This document shows positions 51,707 through 63,346 of a stretch of 64,000 bases of DNA, piece by piece; within the stretch, counting starts at the first letter, position 1; every line of letters starts with the position of its first letter. The notes beneath the pieces were generated by a model. It was given only the letters and a program-made list of their open reading frames with translations, did not search any database and had not been told where the DNA came from. Both the position numbers and the translations under genes were made by a program. The DNA comes from Hyaloscypha bicolor E. Taxonomy: Eukaryota; Ascomycota; Leotiomycetes; Helotiales; Hyaloscyphaceae. The stretch spans positions 930,001-994,000 of the forward strand of contig NW_020194554.1 of assembly GCF_002865645.1 (NCBI RefSeq). Direction: 5' to 3'.

Positions 51707-53559
51707 ATGCACCCTTTAATCTATGAAGTGCTGCCTTCCCAGGAAGAAAGATACCCTGTAGATGCAGATTGTTATGCGCCAACCGGAGAGGATCGCGGTT
51801 TATGTGACCAGAGACTTAGAAACGAGTCACTGGGGCTCTTCCAAGTTGCCGGCGGCGGCGTTAATTTGATGTGGTCGATACGAGACGATGGTAAAACTCT
51901 AAACCTAAAAATCAAGCAGTCACCTAACATAGGCATGAGAATGTCAAAACTTGCTTCCCCAGCGGCAATTTATCACGAGCGAGGAAGTTGAAAGGCATGG
52001 AATCCATCAAGTAAGGCTATCTATCGATTTCGTACTTTCAGCAAGCCAGAGCGTTGACAGAGTAAAACAGTACTGGAAAAGAGATAAATGGCAGTATTTG
52101 ATGTTGTAAGTTTCCTTAGAGGCCAGGACGGTTTAAATGAATATAATATGAAACGCTGGCCGCTGCTCACAGTCTACAGCGTTGTCCAACCAACCTTCTC
52201 ATGGGGTCACTTATCTATCACTGAAGATGCATTCCGGAAGATATTAGCTAGCTTGCGCATATTTACCCCATTCTTGCAGGTTGTCCATACCTTTGGACAA
52301 AAAACGAATGACAAGCAGCGCGCAAGAGATTTAGTATATGACCGCCTATACCCATCTGCTACCTACGGTTTGTTTCATACTAATCATCTCTGGAAGGCTG
52401 TGAAGTTGACATAGTGGATAGAGTTCTGTTATAATATTCGCTATTTCGAATTGAATGGACGAGGGCGTGGCAATCCATGGTCACTTCGACAGACTGGAGT
52501 GTATCAAAAGTGCATGTCGAATGAGCGATCTGTCTGGCTTCTGCTGAATTATTCGAATTACCTCAGTGATCGCGTATCGGCTGCGCTTGCGGAAGAGAGC
52601 AATTTGGTCGGCGCGTGTGCAGCCTCACCACTCGTGCCCCATATCTTCATTCTGTCAACAGCAGCAAGGAACTGGGACCAATACACTGAAAATCTGGGGC
52701 AGAAAGTAATGCTATTTGTAAGGCTACGATGTTCTATGCCTGTCGGTAGATTCTCTTAGTTGACTTACAAGTAAATAGGAAGAGAAGGCATACTCGTCTC
52801 GCATCGATGAGAAGTACTTAGACGACTACGAGCTTTTATTCGCAGACGTCCAGAAGATAGCGTTGCTTGGCGATACAATTACCGTAGCAACAACCGTCAT
52901 CAAAGGACAGAGAGCTACGCTTTCTAGATGTAGTAAATTACATATAAAGCTACATGGGAGAAACCTAAGAAAATGTAACTGCGATATGACAAGCACATTA
53001 AGCATGCTGAAGGTCGACCTCCAGCACTACCATGAAGTTCTGTTAGGTTTAGTGCGGACAACCTCGAAAACCACCCAATTAGTAAGATCACTACTGTCTT
53101 ATATCTACTCGAGCTTTATTACTGATCTATTGGAGCTCTCCGCAATACTGGCGACTCGAGCGAACGACAGCTTACGGGCCATTATGGCTACAATTCAGAC
53201 GGGTATCGCTGAGCTCCAATTGCAATCTAGGAAGACTGGCTTAGACACGGCCAGCTTACTGAAAATTACCACCCAAGGGCATAAAGATGGTTTCATAATC
53301 AAAGTCCTCACTCAGATCGCAACTGTGTTTCTTCCGGCATCTCTTGTAGCTGTTAGTGTATTCCTGAGGATTAGCAGATATTAGCAGCTAACTTGTATAG
53401 ACTCTTTTCAGTTCGACAATATTCAGCAATTCCAGCAATAACATTTCATATGTTTCTCTCTACTTCACAATCACTGTCCCGCTCTTGCTAGTCACAATAT
53501 TGCTTCTATTTTTTCTCGAGAAAGGCCTGTGGCTTCAACGCTTGTTTCGGAACTCTTAG
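51707..53559 (+). CDS. CorA-like membrane transporter of the fungal type
   Basis: 499 aa in seven exons: 51707-51890, 51940-52105, 52180-52367, 52422-52705, 52779-53081, 53136-53351, 53401-53559. All phases agree and every join restores family-like sequence, for example SATY-EFCYNIRYFELNGRG, RQTGVYQK, and LPASLVA joined to TLFSS. N-terminal cytosolic domain with the WGHLSITEDAFRKIL and FLQVVHTFG blocks. C-terminal pair of membrane helices at ~434-453 and ~463-485, the CorA arrangement. The GMN ion-selectivity motif of true Mg2+ channels is absent, as is usual in this expanded fungal family, so the ion is uncertain. Intron 5 (54 nt, GTAAGA to GGAG) has no stop and could be retained. The first junction (TGAG acceptor) is the least certain. 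Confidence 0.82.
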
Positions 53560-54250
53560 TTGGCATAAGATAGTGACCACCAATTTTTTTTTTTTTTTTT
53601 TTCTTTTCATTTTTACCGGAATTAGGAAAATTTCGAGTCCATAAGTTTACTCAATTGGTTTGTGCACAGATAAAGGAATGGTCAGAGAGTACACGAATCT
53701 TAAGATATCTTTTACTACCTGTGCTGCAAGCTCTCTTCTTCCCGATTCAGCAGCATAGACTACGTGAATGCCGCCTTTTTTCTTAAATCTAAGCAAGTAT
53801 CGGACCAAGAAGAAATCTAAGAAAATTTGGTGATTCATACTTTCGATTACACGAAGTATACATCTCGGCTAATTGTGGTGGAAGATTTGGAGGACGAAGA
53901 AGAAGCAAAATCAAATTCGGAAGTGGTACAGCTTAACTCGAAGGCCCAGAAGCGAAAGTCAAATCGAGTGAAAGGAGTCCTATGTGAGTCTCTCTAGGAG
54001 TCGACTTTGTCCCCTTAATACAGCAGTATAGGGAGAGCAGGAACGTGACTGAGCAACCTGGGTAGAAGGTGAGGCGAGGCTGATTAGCGCCTGAGCAGAG
54101 CGGCGATGGTGATTAACTGCGTTGGAAGGAATTGAGGTTTAGATTCGATGAGATTACTTAAATAAAAGCTCTTAAAAAAACCAATTTCCTATATGCTTAT
54201 ATATTATATTAGTATAAGCTTGCGAGCGTAATATGGCATACTTAATAAAA

Positions 54251-54348
54251 GAAGGGTTTTATAAATAAGAGAAGGGTTTTATAAATAAGAGAAGGGTTTT
54301 ATAAATAAGAGAAGGGTTTTATAAATAAGAGAAGGGTTTTATAAATAA
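54251..54348 (+). repeat. 20-bp tandem repeat, five copies
   Basis: Units begin at 54251, 54271, 54291, 54311 and 54331 with GAAGGGTTTTATAAATAAGA; the first four are identical and the last ends ...AACAG. It sits within a small AT-rich patch (54140-54450). Confidence 0.93.
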
Positions 54349-55081
54349 CAGGGAAAGCTTATAAATAAAAGTAAGGCTTAAAAGAGCTTATAAAATGGAG
54401 GTAAGATCTTTGCGGGTATAATTAGGGAATGTGGTAGTTTATAAAGATAAAGAGAGAGCTTTATCTAATTAATCTCGTATGCAGATGGTCTCAACGGTGT
54501 GATTGAGGCGACTGGCGTACTTCACGATGAGGCCCAAGCCAATGCTTGAGGTGAACTGGATTAGTATGTTGTTCCAGAAGAGAAAAGATATGTGATATGA
54601 AGGGCGAGAGTATACATCCGTTAGCACCAGTGATGAGAACAATGGTTGACGACAAGTTCCTACAGATGAAACTATTCTGATTCGGTATTATTATTGCCAT
54701 TAAGCGGCTTGCATTATTCCCTTCTTCAATCTTCCGTCAATACCCTTCCCTCAAACTATCAAGGTAGCTTTTCAAACCACCTGTGGAAGCAGATAAATTC
54801 CTACCATAATGAAAAGTCTACTTTATCCACCTTTGCCCCTTGCAATACTTTACCAAACAGTTGGATTTTTACCCGGACCTACTTTCCGGGTTAGGACAGC
54901 TGAGTTAGAATTTCAATCAGGGAGCAAGCTCAGTTCTATACGTACCACAACAATTCTTGCACTTTGGCATGATACATGCAGATGGTTCTGACCAACGCGT
55001 TGTTGATGTTTTAGCGAGTAGATAACATATGTTGGAATAACTGAACGAGACGCTCTACTTGTCCCATCCTACCCGCCATAT

Positions 55082-55480
55082 CTAAATTGCTGCGTCTGGT
55101 GCAAGCATCCTCACACGAGATGAGAACCATGGGATCATTTCCACCACTGGTTCCCGAAAGTGATCATTCGCATCTCTCAATTTCTTTCCAATATTCTGGA
55201 AAACGACACCCATGGACTTCTGAGAGAACACCATTGTATCTGTAATGTGCTTGGAAACGGATCTGCCCAACTATCGAAGTTATATACTGATTCTGCTTTG
55301 ACCCGATCGTTGAGCATCCTCTCTGGAAGGGGGTCCGCGAACTTCAACTCTTGTTCATCGTCGGCTGTACTTCCCGCTGTTTGGTTTTTAAAAGGAGAAG
55401 TGAGCATGAGCGAAGCTTAAAGTGTATCCACTCCGAACTGGACATTTTTGGCAGCGGAGGCAGGGCGTGCTTCCAAGGTC
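55082..55480 (-). pseudogene. Unidentified minus-strand coding remnant or small gene
   Basis: Two minus-strand frames abut. One (55407-55177) contains ELKFADPLPERMLNDRVKAE and SVYNFDSW. The other (55270-55082) contains SKHITDTMVFSQKSMGVVFQ and ends in PDAAI-stop. A single splice or a one-base shift near 55270-55285 would join them. Composition looks protein-like rather than random, but I do not recognise the family and found no convincing start. A broken gene or a poorly resolved small one. Confidence 0.35.
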
Positions 55481-55869
55481 TTTGATGGTGGTAGCATTTG
55501 AGGGCTTTGGTTGAGCCATTTTCAAAGCCCCAGATATTGTTGTACAAAAAACGTGATTGATATCCAAATTGTGATTGATCCCAGTCGTGGTTGATGTGTG
55601 AGGTGTTGTGGTCGTGGCTCGCGGTTCCGTTCAGGAATCATAAGATCGGAGTCAAGGAAGGCGAAGCCAAAACAACGAGATCGGGCAATTCAATGAGGTG
55701 GAGAAATTTAAGACGGCAAATAATTGATTAAATCGCCCTCGAAAGCATCATAGCATGGTCTCCTAAGTAGAATTCTTTCGCTTGTATTCGTGAGATAGAA
55801 TGCCATTATTTTAGTCAACCCTGTAACACCAACTGTGAAAGTTACTAATTCTGCGGTGACTAGGGATTG

Positions 55870-55973
55870 AAGCATGTGTTGATGTGCAAGGCCATGGCTT
55901 CGTGGAGTGTCTTGGTTCCGACTGGGCGCCCATTACAGGTCATATGGGACTCATCAAACACGGCCTAGAGATT
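55870..55973 (-). pseudogene. Possible terminal exon of an unidentified minus-strand gene
   Basis: After a plausible branch and acceptor (TTTCTAAAAT...CTCTAG, ending at 55974 on the minus strand), a frame reads AVFDESHMTCNGRPVGTKTL and then HEAMALHINTCFNP before its stop. The sequence is compositionally protein-like and contains two Cys. Upstream exons could not be found, so this is weak. Confidence 0.3.
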
Positions 55974-57214
55974 TTAGAAATCTGATCTCAACCCTTCCTC
56001 TCCCATAGAAAGACGGTCTAGCTCACATGACTGTTAATATCCTATCGACAGGGCGAAATAAATGTTAAATGTAAGGTAACTTGGCCGTGTCTCTAAGGGT
56101 AGCTAGACTAATCCCCTGACTAGGCTTTGCGTATGGCCTGTGCTCATTAACTTTTTTTCCACCACGTACGTAGTATTTCAGAAGCCCTTCCTTCGTCAAA
56201 AACTGTGACACTGGTTAGTCATGCGAGATAGAAATATAGAAATGGAGCAGAAGTGCGTTTTCTAACATGGAGAGATTAATCTCGCCATCTGGAGAGGTTG
56301 TTTTGTTGTGTTTCTCTTTCCATTCTCGATCATGATCACTTGTGAGGCTGGACTTGGCGTATGCTTGACCCCCTGGTCAAAAGCATAGCATAATAGCGAC
56401 GGTGTAGTGATGTAACAATTTCCGTTCCTAGGTTTCGAAAACCCGTATCTCGATAACAGAATGGAATACCGATCGCGGGCTCGGCGAGCTGAAAAGAGGT
56501 TTGGTCGGCAGAGTAACGCAACGCCATTGGTTCCTTGCTACTTGTGCACCTTGCTTCTTTTACGCCCTGCTTCTTGTACGCCCTGCTTCAATAGGAGGTT
56601 GATAGGATTGCTCTGGCGGGCGGAATCCGGTCTCAGAACGGGCGCACATCCCGATCAACTTCACCAAAGGAATCAGACGATCTTGCCAATGGCATGTGGG
56701 GCACGATCCGCGATGTGGCGTTTCTCGTCCATTTTGGGCACACCGAGATGCAGATAACGGCCCCGCGGTCCAATCAACGGTGAGAGGATTGCTCATCGTG
56801 AGTGACCATTCGCAACTTTGGATTTGGAAGGTTGGGTATATATCTATTCTGCTGTGGTCGCCACCTGCCTCCCCCCTCTTCAAGCTTTTCACTCTGCCTT
56901 CAAAAAGCACATTCTATTCGAAGCGCCGCAAAGACAGGCATATTTCGTTCGGTCATCGCCTCGTGCACCTTCACCCGCAGGGTTGAGGTATGGTTCTCCA
57001 AACCTCTATGGCCTTTTCTTTCTAGCTCTGAATTTCTTAGTTCTATTGTCGGTATCTAGAGACTGATTGCTCATAACTTGTGCGCATAGGTTCCATCATC
57101 AGGTCTCTCTTCCGTCGTTCTCGATTGCAACAGAAGGTCCACCCCACCACAACCCAACTTCGCCATCCGTACGTGGATCTGCAAGAGCAGAAGTGCAGGC
57201 ACATCTCCCACGTC

Positions 57215-59776
57215 ATGGATAGCCAGTTCTCCGATGGCTCACTCCTTTTGGAGTTTGAATATGACGATCTTGATAGCCTCTTCTGTCAAGTACCGGCCCC
57301 CCACATGAACAACAGACCTGACGGCGGCCCATACTGCTTTGACAGTCTTGCGTCGACCCAAGAGGTTGTTGAGAGAAACCCCACCTGTGCGATGAGGGCT
57401 GGAGATTCCGCGATTGGTGCTTGTATAAGACCCGGCAATGCTAGAGATGATGGACCTGGATATGGCATCTCCTCCTTGGGAGTTGACACGAGCTACCTAA
57501 CACCACCCTTATTACAGTCGTCACTGTATCCGGCTAATACCACTGGAATCTCCTTCGCTATGGATGAGTGGAGTCCCAATTACCCTGATCTTGATACCAT
57601 GGAACCTATTACAGTCTCCCACTCACAGCACAGCCTTGAGCCTCTATCCACCGAATATATCCATTCCACTATAAGGCCTGCTAATTTTAGTAGCCTAAGC
57701 GACCCTTTTTTCTGGAACCGTGAAGAACCATCCATCCAACGAGATTTAAATGACTCCGTCGGGATTGGAAATTCGTCTCTCGATGCCGAAGACAATTCGT
57801 CACCTGCCAACAATTTCAACATAGTCTTCGGTTATGAAACGTCTGAAACGCATGGTATGCCCTCGAACGGATACTTCATAGCGCAATCAGAACAATTCTC
57901 ACTACAGTCAGAATTCAACAGCATCAGTAACGCCAACCATCATCAATCGTTGGACCTGGTATTTGGATCAGGTGGAACATGGCAATCAATGCTACCACCG
58001 CGTATCCCAGCTAACAACCAATTTGAGCACGACACAACAGATCGATGCCCTCAGATTCACACGACAACAGAGTCACACCCAACGGTTCCTTTCCCCGTCT
58101 CAATTGCGACTCCCACAGTCTCTGAGTCAAGTTCTTCAACTGCAAAGCACGATGTCCTTCTGAAGAACAGCTTAACGGTATTACCGACGTTACTGAGACC
58201 CCAACCTCTCTCACATCCTCCCGAGGCGTTGATGACTAGCTTCGAAAGTTCCCAAGTGGAACTATCAAGCTCGAGAGGTAAAAGGGCTTATACAACTGAG
58301 GCGAGAAAGAAAGTCAGCCAAGTAAGAAAGAAAGGAGCATGCTTGAGGTGTCGGATACGTAAGATTGCAGTAAGTTCAAGATTTTTATTAATTCTCACAG
58401 TATCCATTTGCTGAGAACTAAACCAAAGTGTTCCGCGGACGACGAAATATGTAGCCGTTGTCAGAATGTGACCAACACTCCTGGAATTGCACAGCGAATC
58501 TGTGTTCGACAGAAATTGATAGACGTCTTTATCAGTCATTCTAGTAAACTAGCCTGAACCACACATTGTGATTATGAATCACTGATCAAGACAGGTATTT
58601 ATGAAATGATTCTGGAGTCGCAGGACCGTAACTCCAGAGCGATAAATCTTCTTCCTGGCCAGACTGAACAAAGGTTCTTCAGAATGGAGACGATGGGTTT
58701 GGACTCTTCTACACTAGCCATCACCGCCACACGATACGAGCGCGTTTGCCCCTCTTTAGGTCTCTCGGGCTCGTACACGATCCTAGTACCTTCTTGGCAC
58801 GGGGCATCGAATGATCAACGGGCAATTTCTCCTATCTCCCTTCCCACGATCGAGGAGCTAGATGATTTTGCTAGATCAGGCACCTGCAAAGTACATGATC
58901 CATTCCTCAGCTACGACTTACATCACAAAATCGATCGCTTACTACTTCTGTGCTGCGAGCGTGAACGCCAATCCCCAGTCGTAAGACTTCCTTCCACCAA
59001 AGTTTACCTCAACTCAAAATAGCGCAGGGCAGACTTGTTAACGCAACCCTGAGGGTTGTGAATCTGCGGAGCTTTTTGATGCACAGCCTAGTGCATGCCC
59101 TCAATACCAAACAGGATGACTCGGACGGCTCCGCTTCCCGGTTCCAGTCTACCTACGTCGACCCTGTGCTCAACATGCAAATTCGAACCATTGCCCTCGC
59201 CGGCATAGCCAAGTCCGAAAGATTCCTGTTCTCCCAATTCAACGATCTCTCTCGTATCCTTGCCCTCGACGAATCTAGCCTGATGTTAGCCAAAACCTGC
59301 TTGCTGAGATTGATGTTGATATACCGCAACGATGTCTTGCTATGCCAGAGAAGCGTAATGATTCCAACCAAATCCCGAGGTAAGAAATTGTAGTGCTTAG
59401 ATTGTTGGTGATTGAGTTTACAGACAGGTTGACAGTGATATTTGCAAACCGGCTCAAGAAAGTCAAGTTCATGTACCATCTTGCAGCAGCCACTTATGGC
59501 ACACTCTCTGAGAGGGTTTCGTCGTGTGTACCCTTCGAATGGAAACTCGATGCCTACGAGAAATATTCGGGACATGATGGCTCTGCTGAAGGTTTTGAGA
59601 AGGCGGTCAAGGAGCTTAGTGTTGCTTACACGACTTTCTGTGAGCTTTGTACTCTCTTCTGCGGAAAACCACTGATAGCTATACAGGTGAACATGAATTG
59701 CTGCCAGAAGATGGAATTTTCAATTTTTTTGTCATGGAGTCTGGTAGGAAGGTCGGAAGAACTTGAATCAGGATAA
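57215..59776 (+). CDS. Zn(II)2Cys6 fungal transcription factor
   Basis: Nuclear DNA-binding regulator of about 786 aa. Five exons: 57215-58369, 58429-58543, 58595-58980, 59028-59379, 59424-59776, with in-phase joins and good donors (GTAAGT, GTAAAC, GTAAGA, GTAAGA). The binuclear zinc cluster is split by intron 1: CLRCRIRKIA joined to CSADDEICSRC, with Cys at ~376, 379, 386, 393, 396 and 410. The long last loop (13 residues, QNVTNTPG...) and following CVRQKLIDV place it in a known fungal subgroup with GACLRCRIRKIKCS-type clusters. The preceding ~370 residues are Ser/Thr/Asn/Gln-rich and acidic, like an activation domain. An Arg/Lys-rich segment (KRAYTTEARKKVSQVRKKG) precedes the cluster. Start chosen at ATG 57215; the frame is open upstream but without ATG. 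The C-terminus is uncertain, since a further intron could start at GTGAAC (59688). Target genes unknown. Confidence 0.88.
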
Positions 59777-60170
59777 TAGTCCTTGATTCGATCTTGGTAT
59801 CTCGATATGAACACTTTTAATTCTCATCTTCTGACTTGAGCTATGAGCTATAATTGAGCAAATTTAGGATATATATTGATTTATGTTACACAGAAATCAC
59901 GTGTTATTGTGGTGGCCTCAGGCTTCCGGTTCTGGACCATGAAAAGGGGCTTTCAACCCATTTAATTTCTGCCCTTTAGAATAATTTTCCAATGTCATAA
60001 TCATAAGCCCTCGGTTCGCGGCGTTCTTTTAAGACAACTTTACGCGGCGTATATGCTCACTAGATGCTCTCTACTTCATTTGTATTTACAGAGAAGCGTA
60101 CTCGACCTCCCGCTTAAATGCACGCGCACTACACCAAATTTTTTCCTCACTCTCTCCTACTTCTAAATTA
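59777..60170. other. Downstream flank of the transcription factor to the AT-block edge
   Basis: Normal-composition sequence holding the probable 3-prime UTR and terminator of the transcription factor. No gene is seen. Base composition changes abruptly at about 60165. Confidence 0.5.
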
Positions 60171-61473
60171 AATTATTAATTAACTAAGATCAATTAGCTT
60201 GAAATCAAAAATAGAGATAAATTAATAGTTAATAAATAATGTCTCAAAGATTACTCGTGGTTTTATTACATGCCTCTAAAAGCTTTATTTTACTAGTATT
60301 TTTAGGCCTCTCTATTAATATTAATATTAAAAAAGAAAACGACTTTCTTTTTAATAACTAGTACTTTTTTAGGTTTTGTAAGAGTTTTAATTCTTGTTAA
60401 AAGAGCCTTTAAAACCTTCTTTTTTAAGCTTATAATTAAGCCTTTTTCTTAATTCTTATTTTATTAATATTTCTTGCCCTTATTACTATTTATAAAGTAT
60501 TTACTACTTTTTTAGTATTCTTCTTTTATTTTTCAAAAACCTGAATAACTTTTTTAATATTAATTTATTCTTATTCTAATTTTATAAAGGCCTTTTTTTA
60601 ATAAAAAGCTTTTATATTTATTAAATATTATTTATTAAGAAATATATTAATTTTATATATTTATTTCTCGAAATATTTAGTTATTTTTATAATATTTATG
60701 CTTTTTTAATTTTTTAATACTTTAATTAGCTCTTTTTTATATATTTATTAAATATAACTTATATAATAAGGTTTTTATTAGTTTTAAAAAGCTTTTTAAA
60801 TTTTGCTTAAAATAGATTTTTATAAAAGTTAGCTTAAAAGTATTAAATTAATTTTATAAATTATAAAGTTTTTAATTATTAAATTAATAAAAAAGCAAAT
60901 TAAATAATTATTAAAAAGTAATTAAATAAATAATAACTTTAAAAATAAAAGTAAGATTATATAGCTAAATACTATATTTTATAAACATTTTAAGCTAAAT
61001 AAAATAGCTTTAGAAATTATTTCTTTTTTATTAAAATATAAATGAGACTTTAAGCTTATTATTTAAATATATAAGTAATAAAAAGCTAAAAAAAATTATT
61101 ATATTAAATAATTAAAAGTAAAATAAGAAATATAATATAAAGGTTTTAATATTTATTATTAAATATTATATTTATATAATTTAAATAACTATTAATAATT
61201 AAATATATTTTATATAAAAAAATTATTTAATTAATTTAAAGATTTCTATAAATTATTAAAATTTATATATATTATTATTTTATTTATTATTTAATATATT
61301 AAAAAAGAAATTATTTTATTTTTATAAATTAAATAATTTATTAATATATAAAAAAGTTATAAGAATTCTTTTTTTAATTATAGAAAAATAAAATATATAT
61401 TTATTATTTATTATAAATAATTTATATAATTCTTTTTAATTTATATATTTTCTTAAATATAACTTTTTTATTA
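60171..61473. repeat. AT-rich RIP-decayed block, element type unknown
   Basis: From 60250 to about 60650 the top strand is T-rich with few G, opposite in skew to 1441-2135. Beyond that it is almost pure A/T. No open frame or recognisable motif. It adjoins the second copy of the element A family. Confidence 0.6.
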
Positions 61474-61590
61474 TTTATATTATTAGTAATTATTAATTTA
61501 TATTTAGAAATAAGAATTATAATATTATAATATTAATATATAATTCTTGAATTTATTAAGTCTAATAAAAACTAATTACTAATTAAATTA

Positions 61591-61808
61591 TCTATATTTT
61601 ATTATCTATATTTTATTATTTATATTTTATTATTTATATTTTATTATTTATATTTTATTATTTATATTTTATTATTTATATTTTATTATTTATATTTTAT
61701 TATTTATATTTTATTTATTTATATTTTATTATTTATATTTTATTATTTATATTTTATTATTTATATTTTATTATTTATATTTTATTATTTATATTTTATT
61801 ATTTATAT
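61591..61808 (+). repeat. 14-bp minisatellite inside the LTR of element D
   Basis: About 15 copies of TYTATATTTTATTA in tandem, one copy with an extra T. It lies at the position where the other LTRs of this family carry only a few related words. Confidence 0.93.
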
Positions 61809-62703
61809 TTCATATTTCGAGTCTTATAATTATATATATAATTTTTAAAAGAATAGCTATATTAATATTAGAATTTTTTTAAAAATATAAAAAATAATAT
61901 TTTTTTCTATTTATATACTAATTTTCTAATTTAGCTTTTCTATTATTACTTTTTTAAATACTACTAATTATTATAATATAATTAATAATAAAGTATTATA
62001 TTTAGTTATTTAAAATAAAGTATTATAAATTTTAAAAAAAATTAATAGTTTTAAAAGCTATTTAAAATATAATATTTTTATTAATTCTGTTAATTTTAAT
62101 TATAATAATAAAATTATAAGCTTTTATAAAAATAATTTTAATTTTAGTTTATATAATATTTATAAATTAAATAAATTTCTTATTAATAAACTATTTTCTA
62201 ATATTTATTATAATTTAATTAAAAGAATCTAAATAAATATTAATCTAATATTATTTAAGAATATTTTAAAGCTATTAATTAGTTTAATATAAAATACTTT
62301 TATTAATAATATAAAATATAAATTTATTAAAAATATAGAAAATATTAATAATAATAAAATAATTAAATTTAAATTATTTTTTAAATTATTCGAATTTCTA
62401 ATATTATTTATAATATTTTATAAAATATTTAAAAGCTTTTATATTAATATTATAGTTTATTTATTCTAGTATATTTTGAAGTTTATTAATAAATAAATAA
62501 TTAAAATAATAAAATAAAAATAATAAAAATAGCTAAAAAGCTTTTAATTATAATAAAATAAAAATTTAAAAATTTATTTTTATTTTTATTAATAAAGCTT
62601 TAAAGATATTATTTACTAATTTATTTTTATTCTTTTTATTATTCTTTTTTTAATATTAATAATATATTATATATAAATATTAGTATAGCTATAATTATTA
62701 ATA

Positions 62704-62756
62704 ATTATATAATATAGTTATATAATATAGTTATATAATATAGTTATATAATATAG
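62704..62756 (+). repeat. 13-bp tandem repeat
   Basis: Four units of ATATAGTTATATA; the G residues lie at 62717, 62730, 62743 and 62756, exactly 13 bp apart. Confidence 0.9.
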
Positions 62757-63104
62757 AAATAACTAGAAATAATAAGATATAAATAACGAGTAATAATTAA
62801 ATAATTTCGTATTATATAAATAATTTAACTAGTAGCTAGTTCTTATTAGGCTTAATAAATTTAGGAATTATATATTAATATTATAATATTATAATTCTTA
62901 TTTTTAAAAAACAAATATTTTATAATTATATAATAGTATTATATATTTCTAATAAACTAATAATAAATATTATTATTATTTAGGGTTTAATATTCTAGTT
63001 ATTTAATATAATTATCTAATAGTTAATATAAAAATATATATAAAAATATTTAAAATATTAAATTCTTTATAAGCTTAATATATTATAAATATATTTTATT
63101 TTTA

Positions 63105-63179
63105 TAGTTTTTTATATTCTAGTTTTTTATATTTTAGTTTTTTATATTTTAGTTTTTTATATTCTAGTTTTTTCTTTTT
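63105..63179 (+). repeat. 15-bp tandem repeat
   Basis: Five units of TAGTTTTTTATATTY starting at 63105, 63120, 63135, 63150 and 63165, the last one diverged. Confidence 0.9.
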
Positions 63180-63251
63180 TAGTTTTAAATTATTTTTATA
63201 AAAGATTTTCTATTTTATTTTTTAAGTTCTAAATATTATATCTATAATAAT

Positions 63252-63346
63252 AATTAAAATTATTATTAAAATTATTATTAAAATTATTATTAAAATTATT
63301 ATTAAAATTACTATTAAAATTATTATTAAAATTATTATTAAAATTA
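63252..63346 (+). repeat. 12-bp tandem repeat
   Basis: About eight units of AAAATTATTATT, one with ACT in place of ATT. Confidence 0.9.

Larger units (their letters stand above)
53560..57214. other. Long intergenic region with a few orphan coding-like pieces
   Basis: No complete gene is supported. Contents are an 18-T run near 53586, a possible plus-strand coding relic at 53840-53999 (acidic EDLEDEEE then basic QKRKS), a 20-bp tandem repeat, and minus-strand exon-like pieces listed separately. The last kilobase is the probable promoter and 5-prime UTR of the transcription factor, with CCAAT near 56768, GGGTATATAT near 56835 and a CT-rich run 56865-56905. A possible leader intron runs from GTATGG (56988) to GCATAG (57089). 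Confidence 0.5.

Noticed and set aside
53647..53838. Minus-strand frame of 63 codons beside a poly-T run
   Set aside because: No recognised domain, short, no splice-linked continuation found.
56461..57066. Several overlapping frames upstream of the transcription factor
   Set aside because: Mutually overlapping on both strands; the region reads better as promoter and leader.
61591..63346. A/T tandem repeats as a possible CRISPR, centromere or replication origin
   Set aside because: No spacers, periods differ, arrays are tiny and sit inside a decayed retrotransposon; nothing supports such a role.
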